Shown one piece after another: positions 1 to 7,371 of a DNA stretch of 64,000 bases. Both the position numbers and the translations under genes were made by a program. The stretch is from the NCBI RefSeq assembly GCF_017464355.1, contig NZ_JAFUAG010000005.1:1-64000 (forward strand). The letters run 5' to 3'. The notes below the pieces were generated by a model. It saw nothing but the letters and a program-made list of their open reading frames with translations, ran no database searches and had not been told where the DNA came from. Each line of letters opens with the position of its first letter. Position 1 is the first letter of the stretch. Source of the stretch: Ruminococcus sp. (GTDB lineage: Bacteria > Bacillota > Clostridia > Oscillospirales > Ruminococcaceae).

Positions 1-2
1 AA

Positions 3-248
3 AGAGAACAGCTTAAACAGCGACAGCGTGAGGGCATCGAGATCGCTAAGACACAGGGCAAATACAAGGGCAGAAAACCTATTGAGATCGACTGGACGAA
101 GTTCGGGCAGCTCTATGGGGAATGGAAGTCGAAGAACATCACAGGCAGGGACTTTATGCGGAAAATGGGCTTGTCAGCTAATACTTTCTATCGCCGTGTC
201 AGAGAGTATGAAGCCACTCACGACATTGCCGAGCCGACCTCTGCTTGA
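3..248 (+). CDS. Serine recombinase (resolvase family), C-terminal fragment
   Basis: The reading frame is open from the window edge to a TGA and lacks its N-terminus. The visible 81 residues start with a basic helix (REQLKQRQREGIEIAKTQGKY) and KGRKP, the linker typical of resolvase/invertase recombinases, followed by a Hin-type helix-turn-helix (TGRDFMRKMGLSANTFYRRVREY) that binds the recombination site. The catalytic serine domain would lie upstream of the window. It points to mobile DNA extending to the left. The family call rests on the linker and the DNA-binding domain only. Confidence 0.75.
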   Translation, partial: REQLKQRQREGIEIAKTQGKYKGRKPIEIDWTKFGQLYGEWKSKNITGRDFMRKMGLSANTFYRRVREYEATHDIAEPTSA

Positions 249-332
249 CGATACCCGTCAGCGGAACGGAGAAGCCCCACAGTACCGCCCGACCTTGCAG
301 AACGTAAAACTAACCCCCAAAAAGAAAAAGCC

Positions 333-361
333 CTCAGAAACGCTTACAGGGCGTTTCCGAG
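333..361 (-). terminator. Rho-independent terminator for the TetR gene
   Basis: An 11-bp stem (CTCAGAAACGC at 333-343 with GCGTTTCCGAG at 351-361, one mismatch) is followed on the minus strand by GGCTTTTTCTTTTT. It lies 140 bp past the stop of the leftward TetR gene. Confidence 0.6.
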
Positions 362-499
362 AGCTTGCGGTTAGTATTCAGTTCCAATAAGGTAAGTGCT
401 AATTGTGGTATGCTCCACAATACTGATTATGACTTGTGTGGAACGGATTTTGAATGTGCCAATAGCCTACGGTCAAGTGATACACTCTGCTAATAATGG

Positions 500-1030
500 T
501 CAATTACGCCGAATTTTTAGGCTGCCCGAAATCTCCCCCAGTGTTTCAATAATCGTGTCATCGGAACAATCCCTGTTTTCATTAAAAGCATAATATCCGC
601 CGTAAACGCTGTATGTCAGCATGATCTTCAGCCTGTCATTATCCGCAAGCTCAGGGTGCTTATCACCAAGCTGTGAGATGATAGCAGAAAGTATCTTTTT
701 CGGAAGCTCCTGTGTACGGCTGCCTGAGAAAATAGTAGAGATCAGAGCTTGCTTTGATGTCCAAAGGACAGCAAGCTGTCTTGGCAGGCTTTCAGGATCG
801 TTGATCATATCATCGACATCAATGCTCTGCATGATCTGTGCTGTTATCTCACTCTCGATTTTATCCGAAAGATTGTAAATATCGAGATAATGTGCGTAGA
901 ATGTGGATTTATTGATGTTTGCAAGTTCGCATAGCTCCTTGATGCTGATACGCTCCAAAGGTTTCTTTGCCCTAAGCTCGATGAAGGAATTAAATATTCC
1001 GTGTTTCGTTTTTTCTATACGTTTATCCAT
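500..1030 (-). CDS. TetR/AcrR family transcriptional regulator
   Basis: A 176-residue cytoplasmic DNA-binding protein. Residues 5-50 form the TetR helix-turn-helix (ISIKELCELANINKSTFYAHY, with the family hallmark KSTFY). The rest is a helical ligand/dimerisation domain with no recognisable ligand. It is divergent from glgB, and the two promoters overlap between a pair of inverted 10-bp repeats, so it probably represses itself and glgB. Whether it responds to a sugar, a drug or something else cannot be read from the sequence. The family call is firm. Confidence 0.85.
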   Translation of the reverse strand: MDKRIEKTKHGIFNSFIELRAKKPLERISIKELCELANINKSTFYAHYLDIYNLSDKIESEITAQIMQSIDVDDMINDPESLPRQLAVLWTSKQALISTIFSGSRTQELPKKILSAIISQLGDKHPELADNDRLKIMLTYSVYGGYYAFNENRDCSDDTIIETLGEISGSLKIRRN

Positions 1031-1059
1031 AAATACCCCACTATTTTGCCTTTTCGTCG

Positions 1060-1153
1060 GTTATCCAACTCAAAGATAATATCGACGGTTGATTTTCTTA
1101 CTATTATCTATTATACTATAATCAGCAGGAAAAAGCAACTACCGTTGGATAAC
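1060..1153. promoter_or_regulatory. Overlapping divergent promoters of tetR and glgB flanked by a repeat pair
   Basis: The rightward promoter has TTGATT at 1089-1094 and TATACT at 1112-1117 (17-bp spacer). The leftward one has -35 TTGCTT at 1133-1138 and -10 TATAAT at 1110-1115 (17-bp spacer), so the -10 boxes overlap. GTTATCCAAC at 1060-1069 and its exact reverse complement GTTGGATAAC at 1144-1153 bracket both promoters and are plausible TetR operators. Confidence 0.6.
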
Positions 1154-1169
1154 TTTTTGAGGTGATAGC

Positions 1170-2939
1170 ATGGATTTCTATGAATTTTACATGGGTAACG
1201 AGTTTGAAGCCTATCGGTACTTAGGCGCACATTTCGCAGGAGGTACGACTACCTTCCGCACATTTGCTCCGAAAGCAAGCAAAATTTCCGTGATCGGAGA
1301 ATTTAACGGGTGGGTGGAAACCCCGATGAACAAGGTCTATGACGGCAATTTCTGGGAGTGTGTTATTCCACACACGCAGGAAGGGCAGATGTACAAATAC
1401 CGCATCTACAAGGCAGACGGCACATATATCGACCACTGCGACCCCTATGCTTTCTATTCCGAGCTTAGACCGGGGAACGCTTCACGCATCGCAAGGCTGG
1501 ACATATCGGTATTTCATGATAAACGCTGGCTGAACGGCAGGGGCGGTCACTGTGACAAGCCTGTCAACATCTACGAGATACATTTCGGCTCTTGGAAACG
1601 AAAGGACAATGACGAGCCGTATTCCTATGCCGAACTTGCGGAGGTACTGATACCCTATCTCAAGGAAAACGGCTACAACTATGTGGAGCTTATGCCGTTG
1701 AATGAATATCCGGCAGATGCATCGTGGGGCTATCAGGCAACAGGATTTTTCTCGCCAACCTCACGCTACGGCACACCCGACGAGTTGAGAGCCTTTGTAA
1801 ACGAGTGTCATAAAAGCAAGATCGGTGTTATCATGGATTTTGTGCCTGTTCACTTTGCTGTTGACGATTATGCCCTCTGGAATTATGACGGAACAGCGTT
1901 ATACGAATATCCCCATGTTGATGTAGGTTACAGCGAATGGGGCAGTTGTAATTTTATGCACTCCCGTGGAGAAGTCAGGAGCTTCTTGCAATCGGCAGCT
2001 TACTACTGGCTTCGTGAGTTCCATATTGACGGGCTGCGTTTTGATGCGGTCAGCAATATGCTTTACTGGCAGGGCAATAAGGAGCGTGGCGAGAACAAGT
2101 CTGCTATCGAATTTATCAAAAGCCTTAACAGCGGTCTGAAAGAGCGTTTCCCCGATGTTATGCTCATAGCCGAGGACTCCTCCGCATTCCCGAATGTGAC
2201 AAAAGCTGTCAGCGAAGGCGGTCTTGGATTTGATTACAAGTGGGATATGGGTTGGATGAATGATACCCTTGACTATTTCCGCCTTGCCCCACAGGACAGA
2301 ACAGCACAGTACCACAAGCTCACATTCAGCATGATGTATTTTCACAGTGAAAGGTTTATTCTGCCGTTTTCACATGACGAGAATGTACACGGCAAGGCAA
2401 CGATCATTCAGAAGATGAACGGCGATTACGAGCAGAAATTTCCGCAGGCAAGAGCCCTGTATCTGTATATGTACGCTCACCCCGGAAAGAAGCTGAATTT
2501 TATGGGCGGTGAGTTTGCTCAGTTCCGTGAGTGGGACGAGACGAGAGAACAGGACTTCGACATACTCCGTTACCCGATCCATGATGCCTTTTATCACTAT
2601 ATGCAGGAACTTAACCACATCTATCTGAATAATTCCGCACTTTGGAACGATTACAGTAATGACGGCTTTGAATGGATAGATTGCCACCTTGAAAGAAAAT
2701 GCGTTTACTCATTCTTACGCAGGAGCAAGGGGCAGAGCATGATCGCTGTATTCAACTTTTCGGACAGCTATACTGATTATGCTCTTAAGCTTGATGATAC
2801 AAAAATGCTTACTCTCCTGATCGACACGGACGAGCAAAGGTTCGGAGGAAATACGATACCCGACAAGACCATAACAGTAAAAAACGAAAGTGCCATACTG
2901 TCATTGCCGCCGTTTTCGGGGAGATTGTATAAAGCATAA
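1170..2939 (+). CDS. glgB: 1,4-alpha-glucan branching enzyme
   Basis: A 589-residue cytoplasmic enzyme that moves alpha-1,4 chains to alpha-1,6 positions in glycogen. Residues about 15-100 are a CBM48 fold (FRTFAPKASKISVIGEFNGW). The GH13 barrel follows with the conserved regions DFVPVHF (near 222), GLRFDAV (nucleophile D292), AEDSS (acid/base E335) and FSHDE (transition-state D403), then a small C-terminal beta domain. It lacks the long N1 domain of the E. coli enzyme, as the compact class does. The start is supported by GAGGTGATAGC before ATG. No other glycogen gene is nearby; it stands alone beside mobile DNA with a TetR regulator, which is unusual for glgB and suggests cargo or a displaced gene. 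Confidence 0.93.
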   Translation: MDFYEFYMGNEFEAYRYLGAHFAGGTTTFRTFAPKASKISVIGEFNGWVETPMNKVYDGNFWECVIPHTQEGQMYKYRIYKADGTYIDHCDPYAFYSELRPGNASRIARLDISVFHDKRWLNGRGGHCDKPVNIYEIHFGSWKRKDNDEPYSYAELAEVLIPYLKENGYNYVELMPLNEYPADASWGYQATGFFSPTSRYGTPDELRAFVNECHKSKIGVIMDFVPVHFAVDDYALWNYDGTALYEYPHVDVGYSEWGSCNFMHSRGEVRSFLQSAAYYWLREFHIDGLRFDAVSNMLYWQGNKERGENKSAIEFIKSLNSGLKERFPDVMLIAEDSSAFPNVTKAVSEGGLGFDYKWDMGWMNDTLDYFRLAPQDRTAQYHKLTFSMMYFHSERFILPFSHDENVHGKATIIQKMNGDYEQKFPQARALYLYMYAHPGKKLNFMGGEFAQFREWDETREQDFDILRYPIHDAFYHYMQELNHIYLNNSALWNDYSNDGFEWIDCHLERKCVYSFLRRSKGQSMIAVFNFSDSYTDYALKLDDTKMLTLLIDTDEQRFGGNTIPDKTITVKNESAILSLPPFSGRLYKA

Positions 2940-2961
2940 TTTGCTCCCTTAAAAAAACTAA

Positions 2962-4097
2962 GGCAACACCGCATATTCCCTCTTGAAAGTGGACGAAAGA
3001 AAGAAATTCCTCAGCCAAGCAGCTGAGGGTGTGGAAAGGTGTTCAATTCAAGACGCAAGGCACACTGAATCAGACCGACAGAGAATCTCTGTCAGCCAGA
3101 TACAGATTCGCCAATGCGAACATAATATAATGTTTTGCAGTCTGTTTTCGCAGACCTCGGTATCGCGTTTTTCGATAGCCGAATAGCTTTTTTACAACCG
3201 CGAAAACATGCTCAACCTTACAGCGGACAGATGACTTTTTGTGTTCTCTCTTTTTTGCTTTATATTGCCCGCTCTTTGAAAGCTTCTTGATGGACGACGG
3301 TTTTCTGTTGATGATGTATTTGATTTTCTTCCCCTGTTTATTCCTGACAATTGCATCCTCACGCTTACCTGCCCCTGTATAGCCGCTGTCACCATGAAGC
3401 GTTTCCTCTTCACCGTGCATAAGACGACTTGTAGCAGTCACATCATGTTCGTTTGCCGATGTCGTATCTACATGATGAACCAGACCACTTTCGCGGTCTA
3501 CACCGATATGTGCTTTGTATCCAAAATGCCATGTGCTGCCCTTTTTCGCCGAATGTGCTTCCGGATCACGTTCCTTTTTCTGATTCTTTGTGGAGGAGGG
3601 GGCTTCTATAAATGTGGAATCCACGATCGTGCCCTTTTTCAGAATCAATCCACGTTCTGTCAGCTGCCTGACCACTTCATCAAAGATCGCTTTCTGGAGA
3701 TCATTATCTGTCAGAATATTCCGAAACCGTCCGATTGTATCTCCGTCCGGAACTTCGTCAGGTGAATTGATACAGCAGAAAGCTGCGAATGCTCGGCTGT
3801 CAAGAATCTCATCCATGACCTTCATATCTGCCAGATTGTATAGATTCTGCAAAATGAAAATTCTCAGCATTAGTTCCAGTGGATACGGTTTATTGCCGCG
3901 CTCTCCTTTGTAATAGTGCGGCTGCACGAGTGTTACGAATGCTTCCCACGGAATTATGCTGTTCATCTTTTCTAGAAAGGCTTTTTTATTGGTTCTGGCT
4001 GCACCAAATTCATCTGTGATCTCTGCCAGCAGCATCTGTCTCTCCATATCTCTATTATACCATACTTCTTATTCTTTTGCAACTGTGCGGTGTTGCC
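2962..4097 (-). mobile_element. Complete IS5-family insertion sequence, 1136 bp
   Basis: The ends are perfect 12-bp terminal inverted repeats (GGCAACACCGCA at 2962-2973 and its complement at 4086-4097). CTAA is duplicated directly outside both ends (2958-2961 and 4098-4101), matching the YTAR targets of IS5-type elements. One transposase gene fills it. It landed 22 bp after the glgB stop codon, between glgB and the restriction-modification remnant. Confidence 0.92.
3070..4047 (-). CDS. IS5-family DDE transposase
   Basis: A 325-residue transposase. The N-terminal domain shows GNKPYPLELMLRIFILQ and PDGDTIGRFRN, both typical of IS5. The catalytic triad is D143 in IVDSTFI, D220 in LHGDSGY and E279 in KVEHVF, with WHFGYKAH between the first two. 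The frame is intact, so the element may be active. ATG at 4047 has a poor ribosome site; ATG at 4035 (MLLAEI) follows GGAGAG and is an alternative start. Confidence 0.93.
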   Translation of the reverse strand: MERQMLLAEITDEFGAARTNKKAFLEKMNSIIPWEAFVTLVQPHYYKGERGNKPYPLELMLRIFILQNLYNLADMKVMDEILDSRAFAAFCCINSPDEVPDGDTIGRFRNILTDNDLQKAIFDEVVRQLTERGLILKKGTIVDSTFIEAPSSTKNQKKERDPEAHSAKKGSTWHFGYKAHIGVDRESGLVHHVDTTSANEHDVTATSRLMHGEEETLHGDSGYTGAGKREDAIVRNKQGKKIKYIINRKPSSIKKLSKSGQYKAKKREHKKSSVRCKVEHVFAVVKKLFGYRKTRYRGLRKQTAKHYIMFALANLYLADRDSLSV

Positions 4098-4118
4098 CTA
4101 AATAAATCATGAAATAAT

Positions 4119-4164
4119 AAGGGCTATGCCTTCCGTACACGGTTACGGAGGACATAGCCCTTTT
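4119..4164. terminator. Strong stem-loop terminator beside the IS element
   Basis: AAGGGCTATG (4119-4128) pairs with CATAGCCCTT (4153-4162), and TCCGTA with TACGGA inside. TTTTC follows on the plus strand and a T-rich tract follows on the minus strand, so it may work both ways. It would end the leftward restriction-modification transcript. Confidence 0.65.
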
Positions 4165-4181
4165 CTTATGTTATGATTGTT

Positions 4182-4412
4182 TCAGTCCTGAATTTCCTTC
4201 ATCATATCCGCACCGTCCTTGAAGCCGACCTTGTATGCAGCCCTCATCTCAGCGGCGGCAGTATCGCTCACGCAGTCGAGGATTTGGTGAAACACATCAA
4301 TCTGCTCCTCGCTCAGAGAATTTTCAAAGGGTATGCAGAGCTTGTTAAATTCGTCAGAGAACTCAGCGGAGTGAATATCGCCCTGTCGGTAGTTGTAAAG
4401 TGCATCTATCAT
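4182..4412 (-). CDS. Small DUF6809-like protein
   Basis: A 76-residue soluble helical protein. The pattern LSEEQ-F near the middle and Y-x-x-GFKDGADMM-x-E at the end resembles the DUF6809 proteins common in clostridial phages and mobile elements, whose function is unknown. The start ATG at 4412 (MIDALYNYRQGD) has AAAGGA nine bases upstream; an in-frame ATG at 4430 lacks one. It overlaps the 3' end of the truncated restriction gene in another frame, so it probably entered together with the event that cut that gene. The family call is tentative. Confidence 0.55.
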   Translation of the reverse strand: MIDALYNYRQGDIHSAEFSDEFNKLCIPFENSLSEEQIDVFHQILDCVSDTAAAEMRAAYKVGFKDGADMMKEIQD

Positions 4413-4821
4413 AGATATAAGTCCTTTCATATATCGCTATATCAGCGGTTTTCTGTAAGTTGATAAAGCTGATTTGGACTTTATATCCATTTGTTTGTTC
4501 TATCGTAATAGACATAGGCTCTTTTGCGATAAAATGAGCTTTGCCACCGTCCTTGCTGATGCGCATTCCTGTGACTTTTAACTCCGTATTCACGTTTTCA
4601 CCATTATCAACAACTATAAGGTCTGCTTCTTGCTTTGTATCAGGAGGATAACGGAGAACACATTGCTCTATAACTGAGCCTGCGATACCTTTTTGAAGTT
4701 TGAAATCCTCGTGTAAAACGTGTTCAAACATTCCTATATCGTCTATTTCTTCAAAAGTCTTTTCAAGTATCCCGTCAAATCTTTGGATAAGTTCTGATTT
4801 GGTGTATTTGTGTTCAGCCAT
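4363..4821 (-). CDS. Sau3AI/MutH-type restriction endonuclease, truncated
   Basis: A 152-residue product aligned by eye with the N-terminal catalytic domain of Sau3AI-type enzymes, which cut GATC. Visible features are TKSELIQRFDGILEKTFEE, KGIAGSVIEQ and the nuclease triad D67, E80, K82 (EADLIVVD, then ELKVTG), spaced as in Sau3AI and MutH. Sau3AI itself is about three times longer; here the protein ends after AKEPMSIT plus an unrelated tail, so the second, DNA-binding domain is gone. ATG at 4821 follows AAGGAGTGATATC; the upstream ATG at 4857 has no such site. It lies just downstream of the methyltransferase. It is probably inactive, or at most a nicking fragment. Confidence 0.7.
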   Translation of the reverse strand: MAEHKYTKSELIQRFDGILEKTFEEIDDIGMFEHVLHEDFKLQKGIAGSVIEQCVLRYPPDTKQEADLIVVDNGENVNTELKVTGMRISKDGGKAHFIAKEPMSITIEQTNGYKVQISFINLQKTADIAIYERTYIYDRCTLQLPTGRYSLR

Positions 4822-4888
4822 GATATCACTCCTTATATAAAAATGAGCCTTATGCAACTATCGCATAAGACCCATATATCAAAAGCCT

Positions 4889-6109
4889 TTATTCTTCCAA
4901 TGAAAAGATGTCATCAAGGACTTTGCCCATTCTTGTGATCATCGGCACAACGAGAGCATTTCCCATGCAGAAATACCTCATTCTGTCAGGCATTCCTGTA
5001 TTAGTCCAATCATCATCAAATCCTTGTAAGCGTTCAGCTTCAACAGGTGTCAGCAAACGCAGATTACCTGTTTTACGGTCTGCTACGACATGAGTTGAAC
5101 GATTGAGAGTTGATTCACTTGTCAGCATCGTGCGTCCGGGTCTGTCCCACGGGTCGGGGAATGCGACAGGACCTTCCGAGAAAACATACTGGTGTCCGTT
5201 GGTAGCGGTGCGGTTTATCTTCTTAGAGCCTTTGAGATATGACCACTTGCTCATCTTATCGGTCGGGATAAAATACTTAGGATCAGCCTCATCTTGCAGT
5301 ATCTTTCCGAGTGTGATAGGCTTTTCTTCCTTTTCGATGACCTTGACCGTTGTTATCTCGCCGCCAGTCATATATCCTGCATTTTCAAAAGCAAAAGAGA
5401 ACTTGTCACTGACTTCAACTATATCCGTTCCGATAGTGATCTTCTTGAAGTCCTCAGTATCAGCTATTGGGAAAGCCTTTGCCATAAAGCCCTTCGTCTT
5501 TATGATATCCTCTGCTGATAACCCATTCATATCCTGCCCATATCTTGTTTCATCATTTTTATAGGCGAATATGAATGTCCTTCTTCTTCTTTGAGCTGCA
5601 CCGTACAACGCTGCATTGACTACACGCCATTCCACACTATAACCGAGCTCTGCAAAGCAGGCAAGGATAACACCAAAATCACGTCCACGCTGTTTGGCAG
5701 GAGATTTAAGAAGTCTGTCAACATTCTCCAACAGGCAGAACGGCGGCTTTTTAGCGATGAGCGTATCTCTTATCTGCCACCAGAGGACACCCTTCTTGCC
5801 CTCAATGCCCTTAGAAGAAGCCAGCGTATGTGCTACACTGTAATCCTGACAGGGGAAGCCGCCCACAAGGAGCGTATGGTCGGGGATATTTTTCTTTTCA
5901 ACTGTGCTTATATCCTCACCTGTGTGAAACTCCCCATTGACATCGGGACTGTCACCAAAATGCTGTACATAGCAATCATGCGCCCACTGGACTTTCTTGC
6001 CCGGCTCCCACTGAGAGAACCATACAGTCTGCCAATTGGACGCAAGTCGATCAAACCCGAGTCGGAAACCACCGACTCCGGCAAACAACTCACAAATCGT
6101 TTTATTCAT
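4889..6109 (-). CDS. DNA (cytosine-5-)-methyltransferase of a Sau3AI-like system
   Basis: A 406-residue C5 methyltransferase that transfers a methyl group from S-adenosylmethionine to cytosine. Motif I FAGVGG (9-14), motif IV with the catalytic C87 in FPCQDYS, motif VI ENV (128-130), motif VIII QRRRR (173-177) and the C-terminal RLQGFDDDW and GNALVVP are all present and in order. The adjacent Sau3AI-like nuclease remnant suggests GATC as the target, but the target-recognition region cannot be read by eye. AGGAGG lies upstream of the ATG. The gene is intact while its nuclease is not, so it now looks like an orphan methyltransferase. Confidence 0.9.
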   Translation of the reverse strand: MNKTICELFAGVGGFRLGFDRLASNWQTVWFSQWEPGKKVQWAHDCYVQHFGDSPDVNGEFHTGEDISTVEKKNIPDHTLLVGGFPCQDYSVAHTLASSKGIEGKKGVLWWQIRDTLIAKKPPFCLLENVDRLLKSPAKQRGRDFGVILACFAELGYSVEWRVVNAALYGAAQRRRRTFIFAYKNDETRYGQDMNGLSAEDIIKTKGFMAKAFPIADTEDFKKITIGTDIVEVSDKFSFAFENAGYMTGGEITTVKVIEKEEKPITLGKILQDEADPKYFIPTDKMSKWSYLKGSKKINRTATNGHQYVFSEGPVAFPDPWDRPGRTMLTSESTLNRSTHVVADRKTGNLRLLTPVEAERLQGFDDDWTNTGMPDRMRYFCMGNALVVPMITRMGKVLDDIFSLEE

Positions 6110-6307
6110 TTTTAAGCCCTCCTATGACCCTAAAGGTCAGCTCGCTTGTAGCATAGACCGAATAATATTAGCACCGACAGATGTCGGATCGGTGGTCTAT
6201 TGTTCTATTATAGCATAAATCGGTAGAAAAAGCAATGCTTTGGACGGATATTTTGCCTATTTTTCATCGAACTGTAACTTCGACTCCACCGGAATCAAAG
6301 TCCTCCC

Positions 6308-7114
6308 TCAGTTATCGTCCCCGCCCTCATCTTCGCTCTCCTGAATACCTCTTGTACGGAGTTCTTCCTGTATCTCTTTCATTTGCTGTTCAGCAGATCT
6401 TTTATCTTGAGGTGAAGCAATTTTATAGCCTTTGGCATTTTTGAATCTGCTTGCCTTAGAGGGAGCAGAGCGTCTTTTACTGGTCAGCGGTGTATTAAAT
6501 GTGTAACGAATACCCTCAGCTTTCTTTTGTTCAGCTTTAATCTCACTCAGAAAACCGTTTATAGCTATGTTCAGAAAACTCTCAAAGTTATAAAATTGGC
6601 TCGGAGCAAGGTAGCAGACATTCTTTAGACCTTTGATCAAGACAAACAATTTGTTGTCCGTCACTTGTTCCTTGACAGTCTTTGGTATGTTGTTATCATC
6701 AAGGTCTTTTATGTCAACGACCTCTATACGATAGCCCATAGCTTTCAAGGCGGGGTAGAGCGTACTTTTATACTTTTTCCCCGTAAGCAGTTCTTTCCCC
6801 ATGTGGTAGACCTTCATACTATCGCTGTCGAATTGGCTGTCATCAAGTTTCAGCTTTGTCTGCATACCTTGATAGAAGCCCTCGTCATATCCGCTTGCAA
6901 AAACGGCGATGCTCTCAAATCCTACACCGTAAACGTCAGCCAAAGTCTGAACATAATACTCGGTTATCTTGACCTTGCCGTTTTCGATGCCATTGTATAT
7001 CGTTCTTGAACCGCCCATAAGCTCAGCAACTTTCGCCTGTGTGTAACCGTGTTCTTTTCGCAGTTTCACGATATTCTGACGTGTTAGCTCCTGATTGATA
7101 TTATCCTTAGCCAT
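6308..7114 (-). CDS. XRE-family helix-turn-helix regulator with a long C-terminal region
   Basis: About 268 residues. The N-terminal third is an XRE domain (IVKLRKEHGYTQAKVAELMGG then a recognition helix and LADVYGV). The middle has no family I recognise, and the end is basic then acidic (KRRSAPSKASRFKNAKGYK, later EDEGGDDN). ATG at 7114 has GGAGG eleven bases upstream; an upstream in-frame ATG at 7156 does not. It is transcribed away from the DUF3987 gene across a region with two matching palindromes, so it probably controls the element and/or the methyltransferase gene downstream of it. Confidence 0.75.
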   Translation of the reverse strand: MAKDNINQELTRQNIVKLRKEHGYTQAKVAELMGGSRTIYNGIENGKVKITEYYVQTLADVYGVGFESIAVFASGYDEGFYQGMQTKLKLDDSQFDSDSMKVYHMGKELLTGKKYKSTLYPALKAMGYRIEVVDIKDLDDNNIPKTVKEQVTDNKLFVLIKGLKNVCYLAPSQFYNFESFLNIAINGFLSEIKAEQKKAEGIRYTFNTPLTSKRRSAPSKASRFKNAKGYKIASPQDKRSAEQQMKEIQEELRTRGIQESEDEGGDDN

Positions 7115-7171
7115 ATCTCTATTTTCCTCCGATAGTGTCTTGCAATTAACTGACACATAAAAGTGTAAGGT

Positions 7172-7201
7172 GACATTGTCCTAATTGTTCTTGACAATGT
7201 C
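7172..7201. promoter_or_regulatory. Pair of GACA-N-TGTC palindromes, probable XRE operators
   Basis: GACATTGTC (7172-7180) and GACAATGTC (7193-7201) are each 9-bp palindromes around one base, and exact reverse complements of each other. Their centres are 21 bp apart, two helical turns, which fits two dimers of the divergent XRE regulator binding the same face. Confidence 0.55.
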
Positions 7202-7253
7202 TTAATATTGCTTGACGTATTGAAATGTCACTTTTCTTATGTTACAATTCTAT

Positions 7254-7293
7254 CATAGACTTGAAGATATGTCAAGAGACGATCAAGTCTATG
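7254..7293. repeat. 11-bp perfect inverted repeat in the control region
   Basis: CATAGACTTGA (7254-7264) and TCAAGTCTATG (7283-7293) are exact reverse complements with an 18-bp spacer that contains another TCAAG. There is no T-run, so it is not a plain terminator. An operator or a replication/transfer structure of the element is possible. Confidence 0.5.
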
Positions 7294-7371
7294 ACAGCAG
7301 ATAATAGAAAGATATGATCTGCTGCGAATATATAAGCGCTTTTATAAATCCACAAGAAAGGAAAATACAAT

